This document shows, piece by piece, positions 62,544-64,000 of a DNA stretch of 64,000 nt. The DNA comes from Phylloscopus collybita (taxonomy: Eukaryota > Chordata > Aves > Passeriformes > Phylloscopidae): contig JAJNNQ010000006.1 in NCBI GenBank assembly GCA_027886175.1, forward strand, positions 9,486,001 to 9,550,000, written 5' to 3'. The notes under the pieces are model-generated. The model was not told where the DNA came from. It searched no databases and saw nothing but the letters and a program-made list of their open reading frames with translations. The position numbers and the translations under genes are program-made. The stretch's first letter is position 1. Each line of letters begins with the position of its first letter.

Positions 62544-63119
62544 TGTCATGTTTTAACTCCAGCTGGAAAAAAACGCCCTACACAGACACATACTCCCTCA
62601 CTGCCCTGATTGGATAAGAAAAAGAATCAGAAGGGTAAAAGTGGGATTAAAGCAGTTTAAGAGGTAAAGCAAAAGCTGATTATGCAAGTAAAGCAAAACA
62701 AGGAATTCGTTCACTGCTTCCCACAGTTAGGCAGCAGTGCAGCCATCTCCAGGAAAGTAAGGTTCCATCATCTGTCATGGTCACTGGAGACAAACACCAT
62801 CACTCCAAATGCCTCTTCCTTCCTTCTTTACCCATCTTTTATATGCTAACATGATGTCATATGGTCTGGAGTATCCCTTGGGTCAGTCGTGGTCAGCTGT
62901 CCTGGATGTGTCCCCTCCCAACTCCTTGTGCACTTCCAGCCTTCCTCTTCTGATGGGGTGGCATGAGATGCAGAAAATATCTTGATTCTGTGTAAGTGCT
63001 GCTCAGCAACAGCTTAAACATCCCTGAACTGTCAACAGCATTTTCAGCAGAAATCTAAACCATAAGGCCTCTACCAGCTGCTATGAAGAAAATTAATTCT
63101 TTCCCAACCAAAGCCATCA
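62544..63119 (-). mobile_element. Solo endogenous-retrovirus LTR (~575 bp), copy 3
   Basis: Reverse-strand member of the same LTR family. Low-coordinate blocks TTTTAACTCCAGCTGG correspond to its 3' end, ATCTCCAGGAAAGTAAGGTTCC to the mid part and ACAAACACCATCACTCCAAA (62793-62812) to the region downstream of the TATA box. The TATA box is on the reverse strand at plus positions 62837-62844. The 5' end lies near 63119. No coding internal region is attached. Confidence 0.87.
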
Positions 63120-63283
63120 AAATTTGTCACTCATGTTTTTGAGACAATTGTATCTGTGACTGCCTAACTTTGACTAGACATGGATAACTGCACTTACAGA
63201 CTTCTAAATAATGTCCAAGTGTTTATGGTACCTATGGAAAGACACTGTTGATCCTGCAGAGAGAAATTGTCCTAAAATAGTCA
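63120..63283. other. Short unique spacer
   Basis: Nothing recognised between the LTR and the next CR1 piece. Confidence 0.5.
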
Positions 63284-63425
63284 CAAAATCACTGAATGGA
63301 TTAGGTTGAAAGGGATTAGCTTTCTTGGACTTTTCCATGGATTCTTCAGAGAGATTCCCTGAAGAGGCTAAAATTAGCTCTCCAGAAGTCCATGGCTGTA
63401 ATCTTACTTGCAGAAATAAAGGTCA
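63284..63425 (-). mobile_element. Rearranged CR1: 3' terminus joined to ORF2 endonuclease segment, reverse strand
   Basis: The first ~45 bases (CACAAAATCACTGAATGGAT, then a GGTTGAAAGGGA block) are a CR1 3' terminus in reverse orientation. From about 63350 the sequence switches to a segment matching, from memory, the end of the ORF2 endonuclease region (CCCTGAAGAGGCTAAAATTA, CTCTCCAGAAGTCCATGGC), which normally lies more than 2 kb upstream. Either an internal deletion or two adjacent insertions would explain it. Confidence 0.65.
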
Positions 63426-64000
63426 TAGTTGTTCTTACATATATGTATTCTAGTAAATCCTATGAAAATTAATCATTTCAGTAAAAATATGTGACTATTA
63501 CTAGAAATGTCAAAATATCTGTATTTAGATGTGATCCTTCTCAGGAAAAAACAAACAAACCACAAAAACCACCAGAAATCCAGAACAACCCACCTAAACT
63601 CCTTATTTTGCTTTGGCCAAGTGGAGAAGAGTTATGTGTGATGTTTGCAGAAGTATTGACTTAAAAGTGGATTTCAGCTTTGGCTAAGTAGTATTAAGAT
63701 GAAAATACCCAAACTGACAGTTCTGTCCTTAAAAAGAAAAAAAGTCAAAAAATCCTTTATATTATGTAATTAGATTTTCATTGTGTCCTCTTCAAGTTAG
63801 TAGTCATTCACAGCAATAGACTCTGCTGCCAGAGCCAAGACTATGGAGCATGTTTACATCATAAAATTTCTATAGTGCAGGTCAAAAATAAAGTATGCTT
63901 TTATTTTGCTGAGGTTTTTTTGTGTTTTCATTCCATTGATCTTGGGTAACTTTTGGGAATGATAAAGGGATTGTAATGTTGTTTAAGTATTTATACTGAT
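63426..64000. other. Unique AT-rich non-coding DNA
   Basis: A C/A-rich tract lies at 63546-63597; otherwise nothing recognised up to the window end. Confidence 0.55.

Noticed and set aside
60311..63119. Two LTRs 1.7 kb apart as a provirus
   Set aside because: They are in opposite orientation and no gag, pol or env sequence lies between them.

Overview
The window looks like nuclear DNA of a bird, most probably a songbird (Passeriformes). The evidence is the set of old mobile elements. There are about a dozen 5'-truncated CR1 LINE pieces in both orientations, one tRNA-derived SINE with a CR1-like tail (TguSINE1 type, near 57.6 kb), and several solo retroviral LTRs or LTR pieces of kinds common in Neoaves and passerines. 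The sequence is AT-rich and carries many simple repeats. Family names rest on recalled similarity, not on a database search.

I found no host protein-coding gene, tRNA, rRNA or CRISPR array. The longest open frame without a repeat explanation (143 codons near 38.7 kb) has no recognisable domain. Several other long frames lie inside CR1 or LTR remnants or simple repeats. The window is therefore intergenic (gene desert) or lies inside a very large intron; the sequence alone does not say which.

Layout: 1-8.2 kb is unique AT-rich DNA with C/A-rich tracts and an (AACTAG)n/(GATA)n microsatellite near 3.4 kb. At 8.2-11.4 kb there is a CR1 cluster: a ~1.9-kb reverse-strand CR1 ORF2 remnant split by a younger CR1, then a forward CR1 end. 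From 11.4 to 22.3 kb the DNA is mostly unique, with simple repeats including (ACATAT)n at 19.5 kb. A solo LTR lies at 22.3-22.9 kb. A ~53-bp near-identical inverted pair sits at 23.6 and 28.3 kb, an imperfect hairpin at 26.1 kb and a CR1 end at 27.9 kb. At 33.7-34.8 kb are a CR1, an LTR and a short CR1/SINE tail. CR1 ends follow at 37.1, 45.9 and 48.5 kb, with a hairpin at 40.1 kb and LTR pieces at 42.5 and 50.2 kb. The last 10 kb holds three copies of one LTR family (54.0, 60.3 and 62.5 kb), the SINE, a 78-nt pyrimidine tract, a 56-nt T run and two more CR1 pieces.

No multi-gene system is visible. The observations most worth checking are the near-identical 53-bp core shared by two otherwise diverged segments, the nested CR1, the two hairpins, and two reverse-strand frame clusters with membrane-protein features (7.0-7.4 and 17.7-18.8 kb).
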